Shown piece by piece: positions 15,207-24,489 of a DNA stretch of 36,006 nucleotides. The notes beneath the pieces were generated by a model. It made no database searches. It was not told where the DNA came from and saw only the letters and a list, made by a program, of their open reading frames with translations. The stretch's first letter is position 1. Every line of letters starts with the position of its first letter. Source of the DNA: Armatimonadota bacterium (lineage in GTDB: Bacteria; Armatimonadota; UBA5829; DTJY01); NCBI GenBank assembly GCA_025358205.1, contig JANYKG010000003.1, forward strand, positions 1 to 36,006, read 5' to 3'. The translations under genes and the position numbers were made by a program.

Positions 15207-17189
15207 CTAGAATGCGTGACCTATGCTGAAGTGTGCGCGAGATCCCTCATTTCCGAAACCGTAGTCCAGTCTCAGCGGACCGAGCGGGGTCACGACTCTT
15301 ATACCGACTCCATAGCCCAGATTGCCTTTGAATGTCTCATGCTGGGCGAATGTCTTATCATTCTCATTCTCGGCAATGAGCGGCTGGAGAATGGGCTGAC
15401 CGCCTGGTCCTAGTTTGAACGCATAGTGGAAAACTTCTGGAGTCGTATCAGTTTTTGGCACGTCTACGATTTTCTGCAATGCAGGTGTTTCGCGGTAGTA
15501 ATCGGGAGCACCCCACGCATCGCCGTAGTCAGCGAAGACTACGCCTGTCAGGCTTGGCGCCAGCGGTATGCGGTACTCAGCGCTGGCGAGCAGCATGTAC
15601 TTGCCCCAGAATCTGTCTTCTCGATAACCACGAAGGCTTTCCGCGCCGCCCACAAAATTCTGCTCGGAGAACGGTGTGTCACCGCTGAGAGCGCCGGCCA
15701 TCAATCTGATGGCTATGCGCTTTCTCTTCTCGTTTAAGTCCTGCCTCCGTCCACCCTTACTTAGAAACCTGCGTACATCTATGCTGTACTTTGCGAATGA
15801 ACCTTGCGCGTTATTCGGTAGCATGGAAGTGGTGTTCCATGTGTAGAATTTATACTCGGTCTGGCCAAACTCAAGTGCGCCGGAGTTGTAGCCGCCGTTG
15901 AACGGATCAAGTATAGAATCGCGGGTGTCATTGGTGTATCTGGTTTGGCCGCTGGTTATTGTCGCGCCCTGACTCAGATTCTTCCTGTTGAACAATGTCT
16001 GATTCTCAACGCTGACATCCATATTATTCTGAATGCCTGCATCCACGTTCTCATGTCGAAAAGTAAGGAATCCGCGGTTTGTGAATCCCATCGGCCTGCT
16101 TATAGTGGCGCTGCCGCCCTTGCGTCGTTCGTCATAGTCGTTCAGGCCGCCGGTGGAGGTGCCGCCCAACGCCTTGTTGCTGAAGCGGTACATCAGCTTA
16201 TTATAAAGATTCACGCTTAACGATGTGTTCTTCTTGTCCAGCCACGGCTCCATGAAGCCTGCCTCATAGCTGGAACCACGGATGCTGTTCTGCTCCCAGG
16301 TCAGATTGAGCTTCTGCGCGTGGCCTCTGAAGTTATTCTCAGTCATCTTCACCTGGCCGACGAGCTTCTGCCTGGAGCTATAGCCCAGTCCCAGCGACAC
16401 TTCGCCCGTCTTCTTTTCTTTTACCGGGATGATAATGTTCACTTTTCCCAGATCGCTACCCGGCTCGGTTTTGTATGCAGACACGCTTTCAATCTCGAAT
16501 ATGTCCAGGTCGTAGATGTGCTGCAGGTCTGCCTGCATGATATTGCCATTATACACATCGCCGGGTTTTTGCCGCATTTCTCGGAGTATCACGTACTCCT
16601 TTGTCTTCTTGATGCCAATGACCTTGATTTTTTCTATACGCACTTCGTTGATTGGGATCTTCAACACGCCGGTTGCTGGATCCAAACCGATGTCCTCAGT
16701 TACCAACGCAACGTAGCCTTGATCTTTGTAGAGGGATTCAATTGCCGGTACGTCTTTTTGCAGAAACGTCTGAGTGTTGAGAACTGAGCCAACCGTGGTG
16801 AGCATGAGGCTCTTCAGCTTCTCAGTTGTGATCACGGTATTACCCGTAATACTGATCTCTTTGACAACAGGATTTTCCACCACATTGAAGATGGCGCGAA
16901 TCCCCGCGTCAACGGACTCCGTGCCGACGGTGACGCCGGCCTGGAAATAGCCCATGTTCTCTATGGCTTGCTTTGCTTGCTGCATAGCATCTTCAGAGAA
17001 CGCGGCGCCGATTTTTAGCGGTATAGCGCCAAGTATTGCCTCTGACGATACGTGATCGTTGCCATTGATCTTGATGTCAACAACTTGTTTTTCCTGCGCA
17101 ACCACGAGCGCCGGGATGACCAGAAAAAGCATCACCGCCGCCGCCGTCAATCGTCTTCGTATGGCGTTGGCATTTGGGGTAAACAGCAT
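15207..17189 (-). CDS. bamA: outer-membrane assembly factor BamA (Omp85), three POTRA
   Basis: BamA inserts beta-barrel proteins into the outer membrane. The 660-residue precursor has a signal peptide (hydrophobic 15-30, cleavage near VAQEKQ). Three POTRA domains follow: about 35-106, 107-183 and 184-258 (starting VVDIKINGND, VVKEISITGN, RIEKIKVIGI). The C-terminal 16-stranded barrel contains the loop 6 motif SLRGYRED (Arg520 region) and ends in the aromatic signal HFSIGHAF. Proteobacterial BamA has five POTRA domains; three is typical of several other phyla. AAAGGAA lies 8 nt before the ATG. It follows the sigma-factor gene by 64 nt. Confidence 0.95.
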   Translation of the reverse strand: MLFTPNANAIRRRLTAAAVMLFLVIPALVVAQEKQVVDIKINGNDHVSSEAILGAIPLKIGAAFSEDAMQQAKQAIENMGYFQAGVTVGTESVDAGIRAIFNVVENPVVKEISITGNTVITTEKLKSLMLTTVGSVLNTQTFLQKDVPAIESLYKDQGYVALVTEDIGLDPATGVLKIPINEVRIEKIKVIGIKKTKEYVILREMRQKPGDVYNGNIMQADLQHIYDLDIFEIESVSAYKTEPGSDLGKVNIIIPVKEKKTGEVSLGLGYSSRQKLVGQVKMTENNFRGHAQKLNLTWEQNSIRGSSYEAGFMEPWLDKKNTSLSVNLYNKLMYRFSNKALGGTSTGGLNDYDERRKGGSATISRPMGFTNRGFLTFRHENVDAGIQNNMDVSVENQTLFNRKNLSQGATITSGQTRYTNDTRDSILDPFNGGYNSGALEFGQTEYKFYTWNTTSMLPNNAQGSFAKYSIDVRRFLSKGGRRQDLNEKRKRIAIRLMAGALSGDTPFSEQNFVGGAESLRGYREDRFWGKYMLLASAEYRIPLAPSLTGVVFADYGDAWGAPDYYRETPALQKIVDVPKTDTTPEVFHYAFKLGPGGQPILQPLIAENENDKTFAQHETFKGNLGYGVGIRVVTPLGPLRLDYGFGNEGSRAHFSIGHAF

Positions 17190-17253
17190 GATTCGAGTTC
17201 CTTTCTCTATTTCGTACCTATGATGAATCGGGTTATCTCATGAGCTCCGCAGC

Positions 17254-17934
17254 CTATCCCGCTACGTAGTGGGACAAACGCTTTCTCAATGTCTCTCGCC
17301 CTCTGAACAGGCGGGTTTTCACAATCTCCAAGGTCAGTCCGGTTGCCTCTGTGATCTCTTTGTAGGACAGCCCATTCATGTCCCTTAGCGCCACTATCAG
17401 GCGGAAGTCCGGCGGAAGCGCCTGAATTGCTTCTTGGATTTTCTCATCCAGGTCCCGCCTTTCAAATATGCCGGCGGGGTCACTTGAACTATCTGCTATA
17501 TCAGGCTTTCGCGATGAACCATCCGCAGTCGTCTGGTCTAGCGAAATGCCTTCATGCTGGATCTTTCGATTCAATTCCTTGAACCGATTCTTGCAGCAAT
17601 TCACCGCTATTTTGCACAACCATGGATACACGGCATCCGTCGGTCCGGTGAATTTCGAAAAGGCCCTGTAAGCCTTTACAAAAGTCTCTTGTGTCAGGTC
17701 GGCCGCTTCTTCTTTATCGCCGATCAGGCGGTAAGTAAGGTTGTACACTCTCTTGTGGTACTCGCGAAGCGCCGCTTCGAAGCTCAACTTAGCTCCACTA
17801 CTCACGGAATTTCCACCGGTTTTCTGGTGTATCGGTTCGTCCGACAGATTGGAGCAAAGAGCGATTATCAGATCTAGCACATCAGTGCTCGCGCTCGGCA
17901 TGGAGCCGAATTCCGCGTCCACCGATTGAACCAT
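17254..17934 (-). CDS. ECF-type sigma factor
   Basis: A sigma-70 family protein of the extracytoplasmic-function type. Region 2 is FEAALREYHKRVYNLTYRLI and GDKEEAADLTQETFVKAYRAF. Region 4 is ALPPDFRLIVALRDMNGLSY and KEITEATGLTLEIVKTRLFR, the usual helix-turn-helix. Region 3 is absent, as in ECF factors. From ATG 17934 the protein is 226 residues with a roughly 55-residue N-terminal extension of no clear similarity. The frame is open to 18039, but that part would run through a dispersed repeat copy, so I chose the shorter start, though its ribosome binding site is weak. It lies between tamB and bamA with no adjacent anti-sigma gene, and I infer a link to envelope stress. Confidence 0.88.
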   Translation of the reverse strand: MVQSVDAEFGSMPSASTDVLDLIIALCSNLSDEPIHQKTGGNSVSSGAKLSFEAALREYHKRVYNLTYRLIGDKEEAADLTQETFVKAYRAFSKFTGPTDAVYPWLCKIAVNCCKNRFKELNRKIQHEGISLDQTTADGSSRKPDIADSSSDPAGIFERRDLDEKIQEAIQALPPDFRLIVALRDMNGLSYKEITEATGLTLEIVKTRLFRGRETLRKRLSHYVAG

Positions 17935-17995
17935 GGACACATGGTATACAATTACGCGTGTGCAAGCAATTATCCTCCAGACGAGTTGTCGGCCT

Positions 17996-18048
17996 GCATT
18001 ATTCATAAAACCGTGAATAATGCTTAGAAGGCCTTGCATAATGCCGGC
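17996..18048 (+). repeat. double-hairpin repeat, copy 2 (tamB 3' side)
   Basis: Hairpin A is a perfect 10-bp GCATTATTCA / TGAATAATGC around an 8-nt loop. The linker TTAGAAGGCC and a weaker second palindrome (TTGCATAATGC region) follow. The element sits 4 nt from the tamB stop codon and upstream of the sigma-factor start. Confidence 0.85.
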
Positions 18049-18052
18049 TAAA

Positions 18053-21000
18053 CTAGAACCGGAGTTTTCCTTCGACTCCCAGAGTCAGAGCCTTGGTTTC
18101 ATCCGTTTCCAGGCCAAACTCCAGCCCGGGTTTCCATCTGTAAGAAAGCCTCAGCCGATATGAACGGTCAGTATAATCAGGTCGTTGACCTAGCGCTGCT
18201 GAGTAGTCAAGGTATAAATTGCCGGACAGATGCTGTCCGACGGTCAGCATGAGCGGTTCCTGGTATCCCATCTCTAATGAGAACTCTGCGAGGCCAAGAG
18301 AGTTGGCAAGGTTTTCCTCCAACGGCTCGAATATCGAAGGCAGAACCGCCGATGAAAACACGCTAGACAGGTCATGCCCAAACTGACTGCTGTTGCTGTT
18401 GGCGAACAGGCTCTCCAACTCAGTCTGCCCGGCCATCATCCCCATCATCTGCTCCTGGGATAGCCCAGGTGGTGAAGAACTGAAATCCGGGTTCATTCTG
18501 TCCAGCGGTCCCTGCACGGACATTGTTACGGTGTATCGCCTGGACCGCCCAAACGCCGTCATCATAGTCATGTGCGATTGCGCTGTCATGTCCACATACA
18601 CGCTGGATTGCTGCGAGGGAATGTGGATGGTCATCATACTACCCGGCATGATCTTGAATCGGCGAGTTGGGAACAGCATACTGCCGCTGACAATCTCCAT
18701 GCTGCTGTCAATACTCGGCTTGGAGAGCGTGCCCGCGATGTTCATGTAACCTGTCAGAACCGTCTTCAAACGCGCGGCTGCGAACCGCACATCTTGTCCA
18801 ATCCGCACATTGAGATCGAACTTCGGGTCCAGTGGGAATGGCTCAGTCTGAGGTTGCTTCTTCAACGGTTTTCGCGGCAGCGCTACGGAGCCGTCACTGA
18901 TATCCGCCGTACCCGACACTGTTGGTGTGCGCCAGTTATTCGCGATTTTGATATCCGACTGCACCCGCATCCGCACGTCTTCGCCGTAAATGTTGGATAG
19001 GTTTCTGCCTGATATTCTCAGGTTGTCCGTCTTGACGCCGAGATCCAGGTTTGGATTCCAACCGGCGAAGGAGACTGTGCCTGCGATGTTGAATGTGCCG
19101 CCTTCCGCTGAGCTACCGGACAACTGGCTGATAGTGATCTTGTCGCCCGCCAGCGTCAGATGCGCGGTTATATCTTCCATCGGTGAGTTAAGGCGCGGTA
19201 TCCCGATGCGCCCCTTGGACCAGTCCAGCGTGCCTTCCAGTACCGGTGTGGCTGCCGTTCCGCTCAGCTTGACATGTCCGTTGAACGAGCCGTCCGTTCC
19301 GGTTTCCATGCTCAATCCGCTGAACTTGGAAAGAATCGCAAGACTATCACTGTTCAGATCAGCCTCCACAAGAAGCGGTACATCTCTGTTGAGGGCTAGT
19401 GTATGGAGATCAACGGGAATGTATCCCGAAACCTTGAGACCCTTATCTCCCGAGCGCAGTGTCAGGTCGCTGATGCTAATCTTGTCCTCTTTTACAGACT
19501 GCCCGTCATCACCGATCTTCTCGGTTCGCACAAGCGCCAACTTGGTTGTAAGCCGGTCGAACTTTGTTGCGCCCATGGCAGGGTCTGCGATGTCAAGGTT
19601 CATCTCCGCTGTGGGAGTACGGGTTGTTCCGCCCGCTACTAGTGTTACGTCAGCCTTGCCTGAAATGTTATCAGGCAGGCTAAGCCATTTGCCCACAGTT
19701 GCAATATCCACATTCTTGCCGGCAAGTTTTATGTCAACGGCATCCTGTGGGCCGATGCTACCCTGCGCGGCAATCTGCATATCTCCGTCCGTAGCCTGGA
19801 GATTCTGAATGATGCCCACGTCGTCTTTCCACGTGCCGCTGAGCGCGACTGTCTTGAACGTGTTCTCGCCGAATTTCATATCGGCCAGCGTTATGCCCAG
19901 GTGCAAATCAGGGATGACACTACCGTTTCTTAACAGTAGCGTGCCGTCAATCTGTGAGTCCAGGCGACCGGTGACGGGTTGTGGGAGCCGATCCAGGAAC
20001 TGCTTGAATCGTTCTGTGCCTGCGTCGGGATTCGCTGATAGCGCCTTGAGCAAGTGCTCAATCCGGCCGTTCTCTATGCGCGCAGACAGTGTGACGAGGT
20101 CTTGTCCGCCGTCATACGTGAGGCTGGAAATCGCATACTTGGAAGCCGCAGACGTGAGTTCAGCATTGGATACTGTCAGCATGCCGTCTTGAAGCGCAGA
20201 CTTGAAGCCAAAGTGAGAGAATGGTTGTCCGTTGACCGTAACTGCTGAAGATTCAACGCTCAGGTCTGCGGTCAATTTGTCCACGGTGCCGCCCAGTTTG
20301 CCGGTTACCACCGCGTCTCCGGTCAGCCGAGCGTACTTGCCAAGCGCTGCGGATAGGTCGCCCATTGCCAGGTGCGAGCTGTTCAGGCTGAGGTTTATCT
20401 CACCGCCGGCTGCCAAGCTTCCGGCCAGTGTGACGGCGGAGCCGCCCAACTTAGCGGTCACGTATTCTATGTCATATCCCAGTGAGTTGTAGGTGATTAG
20501 CAGATCAGTCTCATCCAGATCAATCCCCTGTAATGTTCCCCCGGCGATCTGTAGATTTGCGCGAACGATTGGGGCAGACAAGGCTCCAGCCATGGTAATG
20601 TCGCCGGAGAACTTGCCGCCCTGTGGTATGAATTTTCCGCCGTATTCAAGTATGCTGCCGACCTCGAAGGCGTCTGCCGTCAATGTAAGGCTGGCGGTTG
20701 GAGTCTTACCCATCAATTGAACTCGCCCTGAAAGGGTAAGCGATCCGGGGCATTGCTCTGTCTTCAGCCCTTCGGTGACCACCTCGCGTTTTGATGCCCG
20801 CACTATGCCTTCCACGCGTCCGATGTCCACGCCCGATATCATAAGGTTGTCCGTGCCTACGGTACCTGCAAAGGAAGGATCACGCGGAAGCCCGGTTATA
20901 CGTCCGTCAAACTCCCCGTGTCCGACCATTGAAGTGTTTCCGGTCAGCGCCGCAACCGCCCCGAGATTGATGTTCGCGCCGGACACTCGCAGGTTCAGTC

Positions 21001-22570
21001 TACCGTTCTTGCCGATCAGCCCGTATGCCGCGACCGCTCCGCCCATGGTACGCGCACTCACTTCGTTGACGACTATCCGGCCGTTCTTGTACGACGCGCT
21101 GATCTTCGGCTGTTCGATGGTAACGCCTCGGTAAGCAAGTGTAGTGGTTACTGCCGTGATTGAGATGGTCGTTCCCGCACTGCCGACCGATGCTGTGAAG
21201 TCGCCGTTCGCTGAGCCTTTTACTCCACTGCCTGCCATCCCCGGGATGTTGCGCAGATTCAGTCCGGTCGCCCGTCCGCTCACAACGGTTCCCGGTTGCT
21301 TGCCGATTCTAATGGTTCCAGCCCCGTCGAATGAGCCGCCGAGTGCGCCGGCATGTGCGCGGTTGACAGAGAAAACTCCGTCAGTATACGATCCCTGCGC
21401 GGAGAGTGAACGCGCTGAGACACCGCTCCACTTCATAGCTGGCACGCCGGCGTCAAAAGTCACCCGGTACTTGCTGGTTGGACCGGAGATGACTGCTTTC
21501 AACCGTCCGACGCCGGGCAGCGATAACTGTGTAGGCGATCCCTTGTACCCCGCGATAGAAAGGGCTTCCCTCAGGTTGACCATGCTGGATTCGACCGCCA
21601 GCGCCAGTTGCGGGTGTTTGAAATCAGTGACGGCGCCGCGCACGGTGAACGGCGTGCTCTGGAGTCGCGCATGCATATCCACAGAAACCAGGTTCTCGCT
21701 AATCAGAACACCGCCGGTGAGAGCCGTGATCGGGTGTTTCAACTCTTTGAATCGCATTGAGCCGTCGGACAGCCTGAGTGATGCGCTGTACTGCATGTGT
21801 GCGTCTCTTGGTGTCCTGTGGATGGCCACTTCACCATCCGCCCGTCCGCCGGAAATATCCAGGCCGACATGGAAGGGATATCGGGCTAGGTAGGTTGCGC
21901 TGGCATCGTGGATTTGTATGGTGGCGTCAATCACTTTGGTCACAAGCCCATATCCGCCTTTGACTTCAAAACGCTTGATTCGATCTGCCTGTCCTTTGCC
22001 CCAGATATCGAAAGCCACATCTGTGATCTGTGCATAGTCAATCACTCCGCTTACGTCGGATAGCTGGTTCCGCATGGGCTTGGCAGGGTCCGGCATATGG
22101 TCAACCAAGAGGACGTGCGCGGACGTTATCAGCGCTTTGCCGTCGAACTTAGGCTTCCCACCGGGCTTATGCTTGATAAGTTTGGTGTAGCTCCATGTGC
22201 CGTCGGGGTATCGCTCCAGGAGGACTTGCGGCTGCACGAATTCGAGGCGCCGGATGCTCTTGCTCGGGTCAATTCGACCCATGATGATGTCGCTCAGGTT
22301 GCACTCGATCTTGATCTGCTTCACGTGGACGACTTGCTTGTCGCCATCGTAGAGAGTCGCGCCGTTGATCACCACTCCCAGTGGATGAATCTCAGCAGCG
22401 CCGAGTTTCACCTTGCCGTTGACGCGCTGCTCTACGGCGGTGGCGAGCAGGCCGGGGATGCGGCGTGAGAACTCATCGCTCATGCGGCGGACATAGACAA
22501 ATGACCAGCACAGCAGCGCCAGCATGGGCAATATGGTTATGGCGGTGACAATACGCGGTGTCTTGCGCAT
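18053..22570 (-). CDS. tamB: TamB-like translocation/assembly protein
   Basis: A 1505-residue AsmA/TamB (DUF490) protein: a single N-terminal inner-membrane anchor (about residues 9-27) followed by a very long repetitive beta-strand region that should form a lipid- or protein-conducting groove across the periplasm. The C-terminal TamB domain (about 1190-1505) includes GYMNIAGTLSKPSIDSSMEI, SGSMLFPTRRFKI and SVYVDMTAQSHM, and ends in a strand-rich tail (LEFGLETDETKALTLGVEGK). TamB-type proteins serve outer-membrane assembly and phospholipid transport. Its start overlaps the lipA stop by one base (TAATG). It resides upstream of the sigma factor and bamA, consistent with an outer-membrane biogenesis operon. 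Confidence 0.9.
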   Translation of the reverse strand: MRKTPRIVTAITILPMLALLCWSFVYVRRMSDEFSRRIPGLLATAVEQRVNGKVKLGAAEIHPLGVVINGATLYDGDKQVVHVKQIKIECNLSDIIMGRIDPSKSIRRLEFVQPQVLLERYPDGTWSYTKLIKHKPGGKPKFDGKALITSAHVLLVDHMPDPAKPMRNQLSDVSGVIDYAQITDVAFDIWGKGQADRIKRFEVKGGYGLVTKVIDATIQIHDASATYLARYPFHVGLDISGGRADGEVAIHRTPRDAHMQYSASLRLSDGSMRFKELKHPITALTGGVLISENLVSVDMHARLQSTPFTVRGAVTDFKHPQLALAVESSMVNLREALSIAGYKGSPTQLSLPGVGRLKAVISGPTSKYRVTFDAGVPAMKWSGVSARSLSAQGSYTDGVFSVNRAHAGALGGSFDGAGTIRIGKQPGTVVSGRATGLNLRNIPGMAGSGVKGSANGDFTASVGSAGTTISITAVTTTLAYRGVTIEQPKISASYKNGRIVVNEVSARTMGGAVAAYGLIGKNGRLNLRVSGANINLGAVAALTGNTSMVGHGEFDGRITGLPRDPSFAGTVGTDNLMISGVDIGRVEGIVRASKREVVTEGLKTEQCPGSLTLSGRVQLMGKTPTASLTLTADAFEVGSILEYGGKFIPQGGKFSGDITMAGALSAPIVRANLQIAGGTLQGIDLDETDLLITYNSLGYDIEYVTAKLGGSAVTLAGSLAAGGEINLSLNSSHLAMGDLSAALGKYARLTGDAVVTGKLGGTVDKLTADLSVESSAVTVNGQPFSHFGFKSALQDGMLTVSNAELTSAASKYAISSLTYDGGQDLVTLSARIENGRIEHLLKALSANPDAGTERFKQFLDRLPQPVTGRLDSQIDGTLLLRNGSVIPDLHLGITLADMKFGENTFKTVALSGTWKDDVGIIQNLQATDGDMQIAAQGSIGPQDAVDIKLAGKNVDIATVGKWLSLPDNISGKADVTLVAGGTTRTPTAEMNLDIADPAMGATKFDRLTTKLALVRTEKIGDDGQSVKEDKISISDLTLRSGDKGLKVSGYIPVDLHTLALNRDVPLLVEADLNSDSLAILSKFSGLSMETGTDGSFNGHVKLSGTAATPVLEGTLDWSKGRIGIPRLNSPMEDITAHLTLAGDKITISQLSGSSAEGGTFNIAGTVSFAGWNPNLDLGVKTDNLRISGRNLSNIYGEDVRMRVQSDIKIANNWRTPTVSGTADISDGSVALPRKPLKKQPQTEPFPLDPKFDLNVRIGQDVRFAAARLKTVLTGYMNIAGTLSKPSIDSSMEIVSGSMLFPTRRFKIMPGSMMTIHIPSQQSSVYVDMTAQSHMTMMTAFGRSRRYTVTMSVQGPLDRMNPDFSSSPPGLSQEQMMGMMAGQTELESLFANSNSSQFGHDLSSVFSSAVLPSIFEPLEENLANSLGLAEFSLEMGYQEPLMLTVGQHLSGNLYLDYSAALGQRPDYTDRSYRLRLSYRWKPGLEFGLETDETKALTLGVEGKLRF

Positions 22571-23445
22571 TAGTGTTCCTGTGTGGCCGCTTCATCCGCG
22601 TGATACGAGCTTCGGACAAACGGCCCTGATGACACAAAGCTGAACCCGAGACCCTCGGCCACAATCTTGTATTCGTCAAACATGTCAGGGTGTACGTATT
22701 CTACCACAGGCAGGTTCACCTTTGATGGCCGAAGATACTGCCCGATTGTGATAATATCGCATCGGTGCGCCCTGAGATCACGGAGCGTCTGAACCACTTC
22801 GTCCTTGGTTTCGCCCAGTCCCAGCATCAGACCTGACTTGGTATATGTAGACGGCTTCAACTGCTTGGCGGTTTCAATTAGCCTCAGAGACCTGTCGTAA
22901 TTGGCTGAACTTCGCACCGTGTCGTACAGGCGCGGCACGGTCTCAATGTTGTGGTTCAGCACGAAAGGCTCGGCGTCCAGGATGGTCTGCAGCGCGCCCC
23001 AATCGCCGTTCAGGTCCGGGATTAGGACCTCTACTTTTGCGCTCGGAACCTTTGTTACTATACCCTGTATAGTTTTCGCGAACTGTTCTGCCCCGCCGTC
23101 CGGCAGGTCGTCGCGAGTAACTGATGTTACCACCACGTACTTCAACCCCATGCGGGCGGCTGCTTCTGCAACCCGGCCAGGCTCATCGGGATCAACGGGC
23201 ATCGGTTTGTCGCTGTGTACGCCACAGAACCCGCAGTTACGCGTGCATCTGTCGCCCAGTATCATGAAGGTCGCGGTGCCCTTGGAGAAGCACTCGCCGA
23301 TGTTCGGGCAACTCGCGCTCTGGCAGACGGTGTGAAGCCCCAGAGATTGCAGAAACCCCGCCATCTCTTCGTATGCGCCGTGTTTCGGCGCCTTCACCTT
23401 CAACCACTCAGGAAATCTGTTGCTACGGTTCTCACTCGTACTCAT
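22570..23445 (-). CDS. lipA: lipoyl synthase LipA
   Basis: A radical SAM enzyme that inserts two sulfurs into octanoyl chains on lipoyl domains. From ATG 23445 it has 291 residues. The auxiliary cluster cysteines are in CQSASCPNIGEC (41, 46, 52). The radical SAM cluster cysteines are in CTRNCGFC (67, 71, 74). The C-terminal GPFVRSSYHADE contains the conserved RSSY that ligates the auxiliary cluster. The frame is open to 23535, but that would translate a palindromic intergenic repeat and overlap lipB, so the shorter start is preferred. It pairs functionally with lipB just upstream. Confidence 0.96.
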   Translation of the reverse strand: MSTSENRSNRFPEWLKVKAPKHGAYEEMAGFLQSLGLHTVCQSASCPNIGECFSKGTATFMILGDRCTRNCGFCGVHSDKPMPVDPDEPGRVAEAAARMGLKYVVVTSVTRDDLPDGGAEQFAKTIQGIVTKVPSAKVEVLIPDLNGDWGALQTILDAEPFVLNHNIETVPRLYDTVRSSANYDRSLRLIETAKQLKPSTYTKSGLMLGLGETKDEVVQTLRDLRAHRCDIITIGQYLRPSKVNLPVVEYVHPDMFDEYKIVAEGLGFSFVSSGPFVRSSYHADEAATQEH

Positions 23446-23454
23446 ACTCGCTTG

Positions 23455-23497
23455 TCCGCCGAAGTTCGCTCCGCCGCGGCGGACGAACGAAGGCGGA
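23455..23497. repeat. GC-rich interrupted palindrome between lipB and lipA
   Basis: Mirror-symmetric blocks: TCCGCC, a GTTCG spacer, TCCGCCG, then CGGCGGA, GAAC and GGCGGA. The arms are nearly complementary over about 20 bases with a small mismatch region. It fills the short lipB-lipA gap. Flanking sequence is low-complexity CTCGTACTC-like. It looks like a mobile intergenic palindrome rather than a terminator, as no T-run follows. Confidence 0.6.
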
Positions 23498-23503
23498 TAC
23501 TCC

Positions 23504-24148
23504 TTACTCGTCCTCGTACTCGAAAACTCTCTCAAACGCGCGTACCACGCCCGTCTTCACCGCCGCCATCCCCGGATCACGACCGATCAGCTTCTGGATA
23601 GAAGTGACCTTCTTGCCCACCAGTCCGCACGGATGAATCAACGCCCAGTGCGCGAAATCCGGATTCACGTTCAGCGCAAATCCGTGATAGCTGATCCACC
23701 GGCGAACGGCAATTCCTATCGAGCATATCTTGTCGTCACCTACCCACACTCCGGCGTATCCCGGCGACGGATGTGCATCAATCCCAAAATCCGACAGGCA
23801 GCCTATGACCGACTGTTCTATGTTCCGCAGAAAGAGGTGCGCATCCTTTCCGTGATTGCGAAGATCGAAGATGGGATAGCCGACTAGCTGGCCGGGTCCG
23901 TGGTAGGTGATGTCGCCGCCCCGGTCGGTCTTGTGGATGCTGATGCCTGCCCGCGCGAGATCCTCCGGGGCTGCGATCAGGCTGTCCTGTCCGCCGCCGG
24001 TGCCCGTGGTCATCACCGGCGGATGTTCCAGCAGCAGGAGCGTATCGCCGATCTCGCCCTTGTGCCGCTGTTCTACTAATTCGCGTTGGAGGGCCAGGCA
24101 TTCCTCGTATCCTATGCAGCCGAGATCAACTATCCGCAGTGAAGCCAT
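23504..24148 (-). CDS. lipB: octanoyltransferase LipB
   Basis: LipB moves octanoate from octanoyl-ACP to lipoyl-domain lysines, supplying the substrate of LipA. From ATG 24148 it is 214 residues. It shows RGGDITYHGPGQLVGYP (76-92), GYAGVWVGDDKICSIGIAVR with the catalytic Lys140, YHGFALNVNPD, and HPCGLVG with the acyl-accepting Cys174. AGAGGAA lies 7 nt before this ATG. The frame is open upstream to 24214, but that overlaps the ribbon-helix-helix gene and adds a non-family leader. Confidence 0.95.
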   Translation of the reverse strand: MASLRIVDLGCIGYEECLALQRELVEQRHKGEIGDTLLLLEHPPVMTTGTGGGQDSLIAAPEDLARAGISIHKTDRGGDITYHGPGQLVGYPIFDLRNHGKDAHLFLRNIEQSVIGCLSDFGIDAHPSPGYAGVWVGDDKICSIGIAVRRWISYHGFALNVNPDFAHWALIHPCGLVGKKVTSIQKLIGRDPGMAAVKTGVVRAFERVFEYEDE

Positions 24149-24210
24149 GAATCGTTCCTCTGGCCTCAGTATAGGGGAGGGGATAATGTCAGTCAAGCGG
24201 AGGATTCGGA

Positions 24211-24480
24211 TCAAGGTTCCTGCGTATCAGCGAGTTGATCGTGTGAGTATATCTCTGCGAGATACTCGTCATGACGTTCTGAGACATCGGTATCGCCGGA
24301 TGCAACGATTCCGATGATACCCATGGCCCGACGGCGTACTTCGGGATTGCGAGACGGTCTCTGCAGGACAAGGTCCAGACCTCGGCGAACTAGCTCCGAC
24401 TCTGACACCCTTTCCAGCTTGGCAAGTATCGCCAGCTTCTCTGCCTGGGATTCGGTTATGTAGATTGTCTTGCGTACCAT
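24211..24480 (-). CDS. ribbon-helix-helix antitoxin-like protein
   Basis: An 89-residue protein starting MVRKTIYITESQAEKLAILA and continuing KLERVSESELVRRGLDLVL, a CopG/MetJ-type ribbon-helix-helix DNA-binding fold (beta strand, two helices). The tail contains SERHDEYLAEIY, a segment I associate with antitoxins encoded just before PIN-domain toxins. No PIN gene follows: 63 nt downstream is lipB. It begins 9 nt after the DUF433 gene. It may act as an autorepressor or be a leftover of a toxin-antitoxin pair. Confidence 0.75.
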   Translation of the reverse strand: MVRKTIYITESQAEKLAILAKLERVSESELVRRGLDLVLQRPSRNPEVRRRAMGIIGIVASGDTDVSERHDEYLAEIYSHDQLADTQEP

Positions 24481-24489
24481 TCTGGTCTC

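Noticed and set aside
17935-18039. Longer sigma factor starting at 18039
   Set aside because: The extension would be encoded by a dispersed repeat copy that also occurs in non-coding gaps.
18990-21893. Several long plus-strand ORFs (up to 272 residues) opposite tamB
   Set aside because: They mirror the codon structure of tamB, have Ser/Pro/Thr-rich composition typical of antisense frames, and match no family.
23446-23535. Longer lipA starting at 23535
   Set aside because: The extra residues translate a palindromic repeat and overlap lipB; the family starts near the internal ATG.
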